DNA from: Sphingobium xanthum
Lineage (GTDB): Bacteria > Pseudomonadota > Alphaproteobacteria > Sphingomonadales > Sphingomonadaceae
NCBI RefSeq assembly: GCF_019737615.1
Contig: NZ_JAHKKS010000001.1
Coordinates: forward strand, 372,001 to 436,000
Direction: 5' to 3'
Length of the DNA stretch: 64,000 nucleotides
Both the position numbers and the translations under genes were made by a program. How positions within the stretch are numbered: the stretch's first letter is position 1; every line of letters starts with the position of its first letter. Below the pieces are notes generated by a model that saw nothing but the letters and a program-made list of their open reading frames with translations, was not told where the DNA came from and did no database searches. Positions 33,168 through 40,489 of the stretch are shown piece by piece.

Positions 33168-34199
33168 ATGGCATTTATGAGCTTTTCTGGACCATCGCGG
33201 ACGGCGCGGGCCGTGGCTTTTGCCGTCGCAGCCATCCTGACGCCAGCAGCGGCTGGCGCGAAGGATGCGCCCATCGTGATCGAGAAGCTGGGCAGCTTCG
33301 CGGCGGGTGGCAAGATCATCGGCGACGCTGCGAGTACGCTCCATTGCGATCAGGGCCATGTCGAATATCTGATCCCGGCCAAGGCGCGGAAGACATCGAT
33401 CTGGCTCTGGCACAGCTCCAGCGCGCATGTCTGGCAGAACCGCTGGGATGGCGGCGAGGGCTATCAGTCCAAGCTGCTGCGGCGCGGCTATGCGACCTAT
33501 ATCTGGGACGGCCCCCGCGTCGGGCGCGGCACGATGAGCTGCGAACCGACCAGCTATGAGCCGCGCACGGGGCAGGACCAGGGCAATTGGGTCGCCTGGC
33601 GCTTCGGCCCCAAGCAGGGCGAGTGGTTCAAGGGTGTGCAGTTTCCGACCGACAGCAAGGAAGCCTATGACGCCGCCATGGACGCGCGCTATGTCGAATG
33701 GGACGTCGCGAAGAACGCGCACATGGAAGCCGAAGCCGCGGCCAAGGCGATCGACAGGATCGGCCCGGTCGTGGCGCTCACCAGCAGCGCTGGCGGCTGG
33801 CGCGCGATGCTCGCCGCGCTCAAGAGCGACAATGTGAAGGGCATCGTCGCTTACGAGACGGCCGCGTTCGTCTTCCCGGAAGGCGAGGGGCCGCAGGGCG
33901 AGGAAGGCGGCTTTGGGCCCACACATGTGCCACTCGAGGAATTCAAGCGGCTCACGCGCATCCCGATCCAGCTCGTCTGGGGCGACTATACCGAGCAGAC
34001 CTTTTGGAAGGCCAATGTCGAACTCAGCAAGCAGTTCGTCGAGATCGTCAACAAGCATGGCGGCAAGGCGGAGCTGCTCATGCTGCCCGCCGCAGGCCTC
34101 AGCGGGAACACGCATATCCCGTTTGCCGATATGAACAACGAGCAGGTGGCGCAGCAGCTTGATCTGTTCCTGAAGAAGCATGGTTTGGACAAGCGCTGA
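33168..34199 (+). CDS. Exported alpha/beta hydrolase
   Basis: A 343-residue protein with a signal peptide (AVAFAVAAILTPAAAGA, cleavage near AGA-KD), so probably periplasmic. The hydrolase fold shows WLWHSSSAHVW, a nucleophile elbow VALTSSAGGW (~residue 208), IQLVWGDYTEQ (acid region) and GNTHIPFADMNN (catalytic His). It is 85 bp after the PanE-like gene, possibly the last gene of the Rieske operon. With the exported metal-hydrolase at 9385 it suggests that an ester or conjugate is trimmed before uptake through the inner membrane. Confidence 0.78.
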   Translation: MAFMSFSGPSRTARAVAFAVAAILTPAAAGAKDAPIVIEKLGSFAAGGKIIGDAASTLHCDQGHVEYLIPAKARKTSIWLWHSSSAHVWQNRWDGGEGYQSKLLRRGYATYIWDGPRVGRGTMSCEPTSYEPRTGQDQGNWVAWRFGPKQGEWFKGVQFPTDSKEAYDAAMDARYVEWDVAKNAHMEAEAAAKAIDRIGPVVALTSSAGGWRAMLAALKSDNVKGIVAYETAAFVFPEGEGPQGEEGGFGPTHVPLEEFKRLTRIPIQLVWGDYTEQTFWKANVELSKQFVEIVNKHGGKAELLMLPAAGLSGNTHIPFADMNNEQVAQQLDLFLKKHGLDKR

Positions 34200-34625
34200 C
34201 GACTCGGCCTGCTGACCGCGATTTGACGTGGTTTGGGTGGTTTCGACGGCGGTTGGCCGCCAAAGGTCACACGAAGGTCACACTATCGACAGCTTTCCGG
34301 CAATTGCCGGGCAGGGCGAAACCGCGCATTTCTGCGGGTTTCGGGCCTTGGCTTCGCTAACTTCACACGTGTGACATATGGCGAGTGTGCGAAAGTTCCG
34401 GCCTGATGCTCGTAAGCATATGTTTTTGTTAGATTTTTTACGGATTCAAAGAGCAGCGTACTTCGCGGCGTGCATCAAGTTCATGCCAGCTTAGCCGGTC
34501 TGTAGGACAGGGCCTTCGCAGGAGCACGTGTTCACATTGATCGGGACAGGGTTCAGGGCGTGAGGTCACGCGCTGGATTCCCGTGTTCGCGGGAATGACG
34601 GAGTAAGAGGCGCAAGGCGGTCTCG
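34200..34625. other. Non-coding region with AT-rich stretch and CACACGTGTG palindrome
   Basis: No gene is supported here. It contains a direct repeat GGTCACAC (34265 and 34276 region), the perfect palindrome TCACACGTGTGA (34363-34374), an unusually AT-rich run at about 34410-34450, and a short hairpin repeat at 34577-34596 (ATTCCCG/CGGGAAT). It separates the Rieske operon from the leftward SnoaL pair. Confidence 0.5.
34577..34596. repeat. Short hairpin repeat (ATTCCCG...CGGGAAT type)
   Basis: ATTCCCG (34577-34583) and CGGGAAT (34590-34596) around TGTTCG, embedded in CGCTGGATTCCCG...ATGACG. A unit of this form is widespread in sphingomonad intergenic DNA. It lies 30 bp beyond the stop of the leftward SnoaL pair. 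Confidence 0.6.
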
Positions 34626-35117
34626 CTACCAGCCCGGGTTCTCCAGCGGCGTCTCTTCGGTCATCTCGTTGTAGATGCGGCGACTGGTGAAGAGCCAGCC
34701 CTCGGCCGTGCGGACAAGCTCGTCTTCATAATAGCCATAGGCCTGGACATAGGGCCAGCGGGGCTGGTTGTCGTTGTTGAAGTCGAACCAGTAGCAGCGC
34801 GCGCTCGCCCGATCGCCGTCGACCTTGATGACGCGGTTGCTCACGAAATGGCGCTTGTGGGCCATCTTGGTCGGCGCGGAGGCCGCGCCCTGGCGGCGGT
34901 ACATTTCGCCAAGGCCGACGCAGACCGCGCGGATCGCCTCGCGGCCCTCGGCATGACCCTCGGGCCAGCTCAGCACGCCATCCTCGGTGAAGACGCCGGC
35001 ATAGACATCGGCATCCCACCAATCGAGCGCGAACATGTAGCGGTTCTGCAGCTCGCCGATCTCGGTCTTGTCGATGAGATCCTGCTGCGCCTTCGCACTG
35101 GCGGCCGCGCTCACCAT
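34626..35117 (-). CDS. SnoaL-like NTF2-fold protein (pair, second gene)
   Basis: A 163-residue single NTF2-fold protein: IGELQNRYMFALDWWDADVYAGVFTEDGVLSW, then HKRHFVSNRVIKVDGDRASARCYWFDFNNDNQPRWPYVQAYGYYEDELVRTAEGWLF. It is a tandem paralogue of the upstream gene; the start ATGGTGA overlaps the upstream stop, so translation is coupled. Candidate functions are isomerase, dehydratase or cofactor-free lyase. It shares the NDNQPRWPYV and ENPxW end with its partner, so the two may form a heteromer. Confidence 0.85.
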   Translation of the reverse strand: MVSAAASAKAQQDLIDKTEIGELQNRYMFALDWWDADVYAGVFTEDGVLSWPEGHAEGREAIRAVCVGLGEMYRRQGAASAPTKMAHKRHFVSNRVIKVDGDRASARCYWFDFNNDNQPRWPYVQAYGYYEDELVRTAEGWLFTSRRIYNEMTEETPLENPGW

Positions 35118-35599
35118 GCCGGGTTCTCCGGCGGCGAGACGGCGGAAATCTCGTTCATCACGAAGCGCTTGGAGAAGCGCCAGCCATCGGCTGTGCGGAC
35201 GAGATCGTCCTGATAATAGCCATAGCCCGCGACATAGGGCCAGCGCGGCTGATTGTCGTTGTTGAGATCGAACCAGTAGGCGACCGCATGAGCGGTGTCG
35301 CCGTCGATGCGGATGACGCGATTGGTGACGAAATGGCGCAGCTTGGCGGGCTTGGTTGGCTTGGCGGCCTCGGCGAAGCGGCCGAAGAACTGGCCGATGC
35401 GCGCCACCGCGCCGGCAATCGCCTCGCGTCCCTGCGCATGGCCCTCCGGCCAGGAGAGGATCGCATCCTGCGTGAAGCAGCCGCCGTAGACCTCCTCATC
35501 GAACCAGTCGATCGCGTACATATAGCGGCTCTGCAGCTCGCCGATCTCCATTTTGTCGATCGCATCCCGCAGCGCCTTGGGGTCGGGTCCGCTGGTCAT
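35111..35599 (-). CDS. SnoaL-like NTF2-fold protein (pair, first gene)
   Basis: A 162-residue protein similar to its downstream neighbour (IGELQSRYMYAIDWFDEEVYGGCFTQDAILSWPEGHA, NDNQPRWPYVAGYGYYQDDLVRTADGWRF). ATG 35599 follows GGAGAGG. It is transcribed leftward from operator copy 10, so the pair belongs to the cluster A regulon. The catalytic residues cannot be fixed without structure; His and Asp residues in ARLRHFVTNRVIRIDGD are conserved between the two copies. Confidence 0.86.
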   Translation of the reverse strand: MTSGPDPKALRDAIDKMEIGELQSRYMYAIDWFDEEVYGGCFTQDAILSWPEGHAQGREAIAGAVARIGQFFGRFAEAAKPTKPAKLRHFVTNRVIRIDGDTAHAVAYWFDLNNDNQPRWPYVAGYGYYQDDLVRTADGWRFSKRFVMNEISAVSPPENPAW

Positions 35600-35629
35600 T
35601 TGCCTCTCCATTCATTCTTGCGAATCCAT

Positions 35630-35641
35630 TTAACTTGATAA
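35630..35641 (-). promoter_or_regulatory. Operator copy 10 of the cluster A regulon (SnoaL pair)
   Basis: On the minus strand TTATCAAGTTAA, one base different at the centre from copy 5, 31 bp before the start of the SnoaL pair. Upstream sequence CTTGGCCGGAA is shared with copy 3, but the -10 and -35 boxes are poor. It is the rightmost copy. Confidence 0.62.
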
Positions 35642-35707
35642 GTAGTTCCGGCCAAGCGGGATTCTGGGTGAGACCTGATCGCCCCGCTCTTCTGCGAGGT
35701 TGCAAGC

Positions 35708-35741
35708 ACCACCCCAACCCCTCCTCTGAAGAGGAGGGGCT
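35708..35741. repeat. Sphingomonad hairpin repeat (CCCCTCCTC...GAGGAGGGG type)
   Basis: CCCCTCCTC and GAGGAGGGG around TGAA, preceded by ACCCCA. The same family, with small changes, appears at 43001, 47412, 51038, 55117 and 63082. Confidence 0.7.
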
Positions 35742-35784
35742 AGAGAGAAGGGCGAAAACGAATCGTTGCACCAAGCTGCATCGG

Positions 35785-35808
35785 CTGTTATTTCTGAAAT
35801 AACAGAAA
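35785..35808. promoter_or_regulatory. Autoregulatory operator of the GbsR-type regulator
   Basis: Bases 35785-35805 form a perfect 10+1+10 palindrome (CTGTTATTTC-T-GAAATAACAG); it overlaps a second one, TTTCTGAAATAACAGAAA, ending at 35808. The regulator's start codon is 10 bases downstream, so binding would block its own expression. A related copy lies at 36406. Confidence 0.75.
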
Positions 35809-35817
35809 GGAACGATA

Positions 35818-36363
35818 GTGCCACTGCTGGACCATCCCGACGTCAAGGCGTTCATCCTCCACTGGGGGGAGATGGGGACGCAGTGGGGCGTGAACCGCTC
35901 GGTGTCGCAGGTCCATGCGCTGCTCTATCTGAGCGACCGGCCATTGCCCGCCGACGAGATTGTCGATCAGCTCGGGCTGGCGCGTTCCAACGTCTCGACG
36001 GCGCTCAAGGAGTTGCAGGGCTATGGCATCGTCCGCCGCGTCCACGTCGATGGGGACCGCCGCGATCATTTCACCGCCGAGACCGATCTGTGGGAAATGC
36101 TCATGCGGATCGTCGCCGAGCGCAAGCGGCGCGAGATCGACCCGACCGTTGCCATGCTGGGCGAACTGGCCGAGCGGCTGGCGGCCGACACATCGGCGCC
36201 AGCCCATGTGCGCGAACGCATTACCCGCATGCACGAGTTCATCTCGACGCTGGGCAATTGGTACGACCAGGTGCGCAAGTTGCCCAAGTCGACGCTGGTT
36301 GCCCTGATGAAGCTGGGCGGCAAGGTCGCGCGCTTCATCCCCGGCAAGGCTCCCAAGGACTGA
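35818..36363 (+). CDS. GbsR/MarR-type transcriptional regulator
   Basis: A 181-residue winged-helix protein with the GbsR-style N-terminus: WGEMGTQWGVNRSVSQVHALLYLSDRPLPADEIVDQLGLARSNVSTALKELQGYGIVRRVHVDGDRRDHFTAE-type helix-turn-helix and wing. The C-terminal helices (WYDQVRKLPKSTLVALMKLG) provide dimerisation. The GTG start follows AAAGGAA, which itself overlaps the palindromic operator. The small membrane gene downstream carries the same element, so this is a local two-unit circuit, separate from the TTATCATG regulon. The signal it senses is unknown. Confidence 0.85.
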   Translation: MPLLDHPDVKAFILHWGEMGTQWGVNRSVSQVHALLYLSDRPLPADEIVDQLGLARSNVSTALKELQGYGIVRRVHVDGDRRDHFTAETDLWEMLMRIVAERKRREIDPTVAMLGELAERLAADTSAPAHVRERITRMHEFISTLGNWYDQVRKLPKSTLVALMKLGGKVARFIPGKAPKD

Positions 36364-36405
36364 AAGGAGGCAGGCATCGCACGACATCCATTTGCTCATC
36401 ACATG

Positions 36406-36424
36406 ATTTCTGAAATTACAGAAA
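36406..36424. promoter_or_regulatory. Second GbsR-type operator copy (membrane protein genes)
   Basis: ATTTCTGAAATTACAGAAA at 36406-36424 shares TTTCTGAAATxACAGAAA with the copy at 35791-35808, differing at one base in the centre. It lies 25 bp before the ATG at 36449. Confidence 0.75.
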
Positions 36425-36448
36425 TATTCGTAATGAAAGGATAGAACG

Positions 36449-36820
36449 ATGGTTGAGACTTCCTACGCCCTCTATCTGGCGATCACGATCGGCATCACGA
36501 TCTGGGTCGCCCGGACTCTCTCAAAGAATGGCGAGATCTTCCTGACCGAATGTTTCGGCCATGATGCCCAACTCGCGCGCTCCACCAATCATCTGCTGGT
36601 GGTCGGCTTCTACCTCGTCAACATCGGCTTCATCACGCTGACCCTGAGCCTCGGCGCGGAGCCTCATACGGTTCCGGAAGCGATCCGCTTCCTGAGCGGA
36701 AAGGTCGGTCTGGCCGTGGTCGTGCTGGGCGGCATGCACTTCTTCAACATGGGTGCGATCGCGCATTTCGGCCGCAAGGTGAACCGGTGGCTGAGCGATC
36801 AGCAGGCCCGCATGGCGTGA
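36449..36820 (+). CDS. Small membrane protein, unknown function
   Basis: A 123-residue protein with three predicted membrane segments (SYALYLAITIGITIWVART, HLLVVGFYLVNIGFITLTLSL, GLAVVVLGGMHFFNMGAIAHF) and a polar C-terminus. I do not recognise the family with certainty. ATG 36449 follows AAAGGA. It stands directly behind the second GbsR-type operator and 66 bp before another membrane gene, so the two probably form the regulated output of the GbsR circuit. Confidence 0.75.
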   Translation: MVETSYALYLAITIGITIWVARTLSKNGEIFLTECFGHDAQLARSTNHLLVVGFYLVNIGFITLTLSLGAEPHTVPEAIRFLSGKVGLAVVVLGGMHFFNMGAIAHFGRKVNRWLSDQQARMA

Positions 36821-36886
36821 AGTGGATGATCAAAGGCGGCGCGCGCGATCATCCCGGGCGCGCCGCGATAGTGAAGGAACTGGACC

Positions 36887-37363
36887 ATGATGAAAGCGAA
36901 CGGAACCACCTATGGCGTGATCGTGGCGAGCCTGATCGCAGGCCCGACCTTCGTTGCCGCCGTCGCTTGTGCGGTGCTCTACGCACAACTTCCCGCCGCC
37001 ATTCCTGTCGAATTGGGCGCCGTGTTCGCCCTCGGTTTTGCGATGCTGCTCGCGGTGGTGTTCGGCATGTTGATCGCCTTGCCGGCGAACGGCATCGGTG
37101 CGGTCGTGATGGTCACGCTGGGCCAGCATATCGCGGGCGCCCGGTCTTGGATGGCCTGGGCTCTGGCCGGCGGCGTGCTGGGTGCGGCGGCCTTTCATCT
37201 TTTCGATGCCGGGCCGGGCAGTGAACCATTGCTCTTCGCAACAGTCGTGACCTCCGTCCTTTGCGCCACAATCTGCCACCGCAAGACCGAGTGGATCGAT
37301 GACGACCCGGCCGACGAGGTAGCGGTTCCACACCGGGCAGCGAGTGCGCGCACAGTTCCTTGA
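36887..37363 (+). CDS. Small integral membrane protein, unknown function
   Basis: A 158-residue protein with four hydrophobic stretches (IVASLIAGPTFVAAVACAVLYA, VFALGFAMLLAVVFGMLIALP, MAWALAGGVLGAAAFHLF, LLFATVVTSVLCATIC) and a charged tail. ATG 36887 follows AAGGAAC; ATG 36890 is possible too. No family recognised. Likely co-transcribed with the preceding membrane gene. Confidence 0.7.
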   Translation: MMKANGTTYGVIVASLIAGPTFVAAVACAVLYAQLPAAIPVELGAVFALGFAMLLAVVFGMLIALPANGIGAVVMVTLGQHIAGARSWMAWALAGGVLGAAAFHLFDAGPGSEPLLFATVVTSVLCATICHRKTEWIDDDPADEVAVPHRAASARTVP

Positions 37364-37428
37364 GAGCGTTGCGCTCATGGCACAGCGATGCGGCAAGCAG
37401 TCGGTACAATGCTTCCGCAGCGGAAAAC

Positions 37429-37446
37429 TTGTTGAGAACTCAAGAA
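37429..37446. promoter_or_regulatory. Inverted repeat upstream of TonB receptor 2
   Basis: CTTGTTGAG-AA-CTCAAGAAG (37429-37448 region) is an inverted repeat with one mismatched pair, about 115 bp before the receptor start. It contains TTGAG arms, which recall the TTGA/TCAA arms of the palindrome beside the two-domain MarR gene. Confidence 0.4.
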
Positions 37447-37561
37447 GTGCCTGATAATCAGTGTTCGTTGCATCTGGTCTGGCGCTGTCTCGCGCCTGTG
37501 GCCGGGCACTCGTTAAGACGCTGAAATTCCAATCAGCGCAGCGACCAGGAGAGGAGAGATC

Positions 37562-40420
37562 ATGTCCACTTTCATCGCTCATTCGCGAGTCACCGTCGCC
37601 GGCACTAGCCTGCGGGCGCTCGCGCTCAGCCTTGCGCTGCTTGCCGTGCCTGCCCTCGCGCAGGAAGACGGCGCCGCGCCTCAGGATGAGTCCGCGCAAG
37701 AGGTCGAGATCGTCGTCACCGGTTCGCGCATCGCGCGCTCTGGCTTCGACCTGCCAACGCCGGTGACGGTGCTGGGCGGCGACCAGATCGAGCGGCAGGC
37801 CGCGGTCAACGTCGCACAGGTTCTGAACGACCTGCCGTCCTTCCGTCCGCAGGCGACGCCATCGACCAACGCCATCTTCACGAACAATATCGGCGCCTCG
37901 ACGGCCGACCTTCGCGGCCTCGGCGCCAATCGCACCCTGGTGCTGATCAATGGCCGCCGGGTGGTGGCCTCCACGGTGCAGGGCGGCGGTTTCGCCGTTG
38001 CCGGCGCAGTCGATCTCAGCCTGATCCCGTCCTCGCTCGTCCAGCGCGCCGAAGTCGTGACCGGCGGCGCGTCGGCCGCCTATGGCTCGGACGCGGTGGC
38101 GGGCGTCGTCAACATCCTGCTAGATACGCGGCTCAGCGGGATCAAGGCCTCCGCGCAATATGGGATCAACGATGCCGGCGACGGCGAGGAATATCAGCTC
38201 TCGCTGGCCGGCGGCACGAGCTTCGCGGGCGGTCGCGGGCACATCGTGGCGGGCGTTGAATATTCCGACAGCAAGGGCAGCGAGGGTTGCTACAGCCGCG
38301 ATTGGTGCGCGCTGTCCTACAACACGGTCAGCAACCCGCTCGTTGGCGGCCAGCGCGTGGCGGCCGGTCAGCCGGCGACCTTGATCCTGCCGAATACGCG
38401 CACCGCGACATCGACGGTCAATGGCATCATCACGACGGCCGGCGCGTTGCGCGGTACGGAGTTCCGCCCCGACGGCACGACGTTCAGCCACAATTACGGC
38501 ACCTACTATAATGCAGGCATCTTCCAGAGCGGCGGGGGCGATTCCCGGCTGGCCTTCTACGAGCATTTCCCGCTTGCCGCGCCGGTCGAACGGTTGATCG
38601 GCTTCGCGCATGCCGAGTTCGAGACCTCGGACAAGCTGACGCTGTTCCTGGAGGGGTCTTATGGCCGGGTGAAGGGCAGCACGGTCGGCGCGCAGCGTCG
38701 CGACCTGGGAAGCATCACGATCCGCCGGGACAATGCATTCCTGCCGACCGCGATCGGGACGCAGATGGACACGCTCGGACTCACGTCCTTCTCGTTGGGT
38801 CGCATCTGGAACGACATCGGGCCGCAGCTCGCCGAGGTGACGCGCGAGAATTACCGTTTCGTCGCCGGCCTCAATGCCGAGATGTGGGGCGATTGGACGC
38901 TCGATGCTTATTATCAGTTCGGCCGGACGGACTATTCGCAGCGCGGTTACAACACCACGATCACGCCGCGCATGACCTTCGCGCTGGATACGGTGCGCGA
39001 TGGCAGCGGCAACATCGTGTGTCGGGGCGTGCGCGATGGCGTAGCCGCCGCCGCCGGATGCCAGCCGCTCAATCCCTTCGGCGAGGGCAGCCCGTCGGTA
39101 GCCGCCAGGGCCTATGTCACCGGCACGGCGGAGCAGGATACGCGGCTCACCCAGAATGTCGTGTCGGCGAGCATGCAGGGCACGCTCTTCGAAGGTTGGG
39201 CCGGCCCGATCAAGGCAGCGACCGGCGCCGAGATCCGCCAGGACATCGCGCGCGGCACGGCGGATCCGATCTCCAGGGCCCTGCAATTCTATACCGGGCC
39301 GGGTTCGCCGATCAGCGGCAAGATCGACGTGTTCGAGGCATTCAGCGAGCTCAGCGTGCCACTATTCTCGGGCGCGGAGCTCACCGGCGCGATCCGCTAC
39401 ACCGATTATTCGGTGAGCGGTGACCTGACGACCTGGAAGGTCGGTGCCGACTGGTCGCCGCTCTCCTGGCTGCGCTTTCGCGGCACCGTCTCGCGCGATA
39501 TCCGCGCGCCCAATCTCTTCGAGCTGTACGGGCCGGCGCAGACCTCCTTCCAGTCGGTGCTCGATCCGCGCACGGGCGCGCAGGTGCTCACCCAGGTTCT
39601 GCTCGGCGGCAATGCCAATCTGGTGCCCGAGAAGGCCGACACGTGGACGGTCGGCGTAGTGCTTCAGCCCGATCTGGGATCGGCCGGCCGGTTGCGGCTC
39701 TCCGCCGACTATTACAACATCGAGCTGGACGGCGCCGTTTCGACGCTTGGCGCGCAGGTGATCGTCAACCGTTGCGAAGCCGGCAACGCCGCGCTCTGCT
39801 CGCTGGTGACGCGCGATGGGGCCGGCCTGATCACGCAGGTGCGCAACTTCAACCTCAATCTCAACACGCTGATCACGCGGGGCTGGGACATCGAAGCGCT
39901 CTACACGCTGCCGGTCGGCCTGTGGGGCGGGCAGGTCTCGCTTCGTGGCCTGGCGACCATCGTCGATGACCTGATCACGGTGGATTCGGCCGGTGTGGCT
40001 GTCAATCGTTCGGGCATGAACGGCTCGCCGGTTTCGCAGCCATCCGGTGTGCCCCGCTATGTGCTGAACGGTTATCTGACCTTCAACTCCGATCTGCTGA
40101 CGACGCAGCTGCAGGTGCGGCACATCTCGGCGGGCGTGTACAATGCCGAGCTGGTCGGGCCGGGGCAGGCGGGTTACGATCCGCTCAAGGCCAACAGCAT
40201 CAGCGATAACAGCATCGCCGCCTGGACCTATGTGAACCTGAACGCGAGCGTGAACGTCTGGCGAAAGGGCGATCAGAAGCTGGAGATTTTCGGCGTGGTG
40301 AGCAACCTGTTCGACAAGGACCCGCCGGTCGATACGCCGTCCAGCTTCGGCCCAACCAACAACGTGCTCTATGACGTGATGGGCCGCACCTATCGCATCG
40401 GCGCGCGGTTCCGCTTCTGA
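37562..40420 (+). CDS. TonB-dependent outer-membrane receptor 2
   Basis: A 952-residue receptor. Signal peptide (cleavage after ALA-QE), TonB-box-like EIVVTGSRIARSGFDLPTPV, plug motif TLVLINGRRVVASTVQGG and GGASAAYGSDAVAGVVNILL, then a long barrel ending in YRIGARFRF. The GSRIxRxxxDxPTPV layout is typical of the large sphingomonad receptors for plant- or lignin-derived and xenobiotic compounds. It opens cluster B and is followed 69 bp later by a CocE-type hydrolase gene. Likely importer of the cluster B substrate. Confidence 0.92.
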   Translation: MSTFIAHSRVTVAGTSLRALALSLALLAVPALAQEDGAAPQDESAQEVEIVVTGSRIARSGFDLPTPVTVLGGDQIERQAAVNVAQVLNDLPSFRPQATPSTNAIFTNNIGASTADLRGLGANRTLVLINGRRVVASTVQGGGFAVAGAVDLSLIPSSLVQRAEVVTGGASAAYGSDAVAGVVNILLDTRLSGIKASAQYGINDAGDGEEYQLSLAGGTSFAGGRGHIVAGVEYSDSKGSEGCYSRDWCALSYNTVSNPLVGGQRVAAGQPATLILPNTRTATSTVNGIITTAGALRGTEFRPDGTTFSHNYGTYYNAGIFQSGGGDSRLAFYEHFPLAAPVERLIGFAHAEFETSDKLTLFLEGSYGRVKGSTVGAQRRDLGSITIRRDNAFLPTAIGTQMDTLGLTSFSLGRIWNDIGPQLAEVTRENYRFVAGLNAEMWGDWTLDAYYQFGRTDYSQRGYNTTITPRMTFALDTVRDGSGNIVCRGVRDGVAAAAGCQPLNPFGEGSPSVAARAYVTGTAEQDTRLTQNVVSASMQGTLFEGWAGPIKAATGAEIRQDIARGTADPISRALQFYTGPGSPISGKIDVFEAFSELSVPLFSGAELTGAIRYTDYSVSGDLTTWKVGADWSPLSWLRFRGTVSRDIRAPNLFELYGPAQTSFQSVLDPRTGAQVLTQVLLGGNANLVPEKADTWTVGVVLQPDLGSAGRLRLSADYYNIELDGAVSTLGAQVIVNRCEAGNAALCSLVTRDGAGLITQVRNFNLNLNTLITRGWDIEALYTLPVGLWGGQVSLRGLATIVDDLITVDSAGVAVNRSGMNGSPVSQPSGVPRYVLNGYLTFNSDLLTTQLQVRHISAGVYNAELVGPGQAGYDPLKANSISDNSIAAWTYVNLNASVNVWRKGDQKLEIFGVVSNLFDKDPPVDTPSSFGPTNNVLYDVMGRTYRIGARFRF

Positions 40421-40429
40421 TACCCCCCA

Positions 40430-40464
40430 GGACGCCCGGCAGCGGATGAACGCGCCGGGCGTCC
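40430..40464 (+). terminator. Strong hairpin between TonB receptor 2 and the CocE-type gene
   Basis: GGACGCCCGGC (40430-40440) and GCCGGGCGTCC (40454-40464) form a perfect 11-bp stem, 13-base loop. No T-tract; it may end most receptor transcripts or only protect the 3' end. Confidence 0.55.
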
Positions 40465-40489
40465 GCCCTATGGACGCAGGAGAGGCAGA

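Noticed and set aside
34200..34625. Integrated element or attachment site
   Set aside because: No integrase, tRNA or matching direct repeats were seen in the window; kept only as an unexplained non-coding segment.
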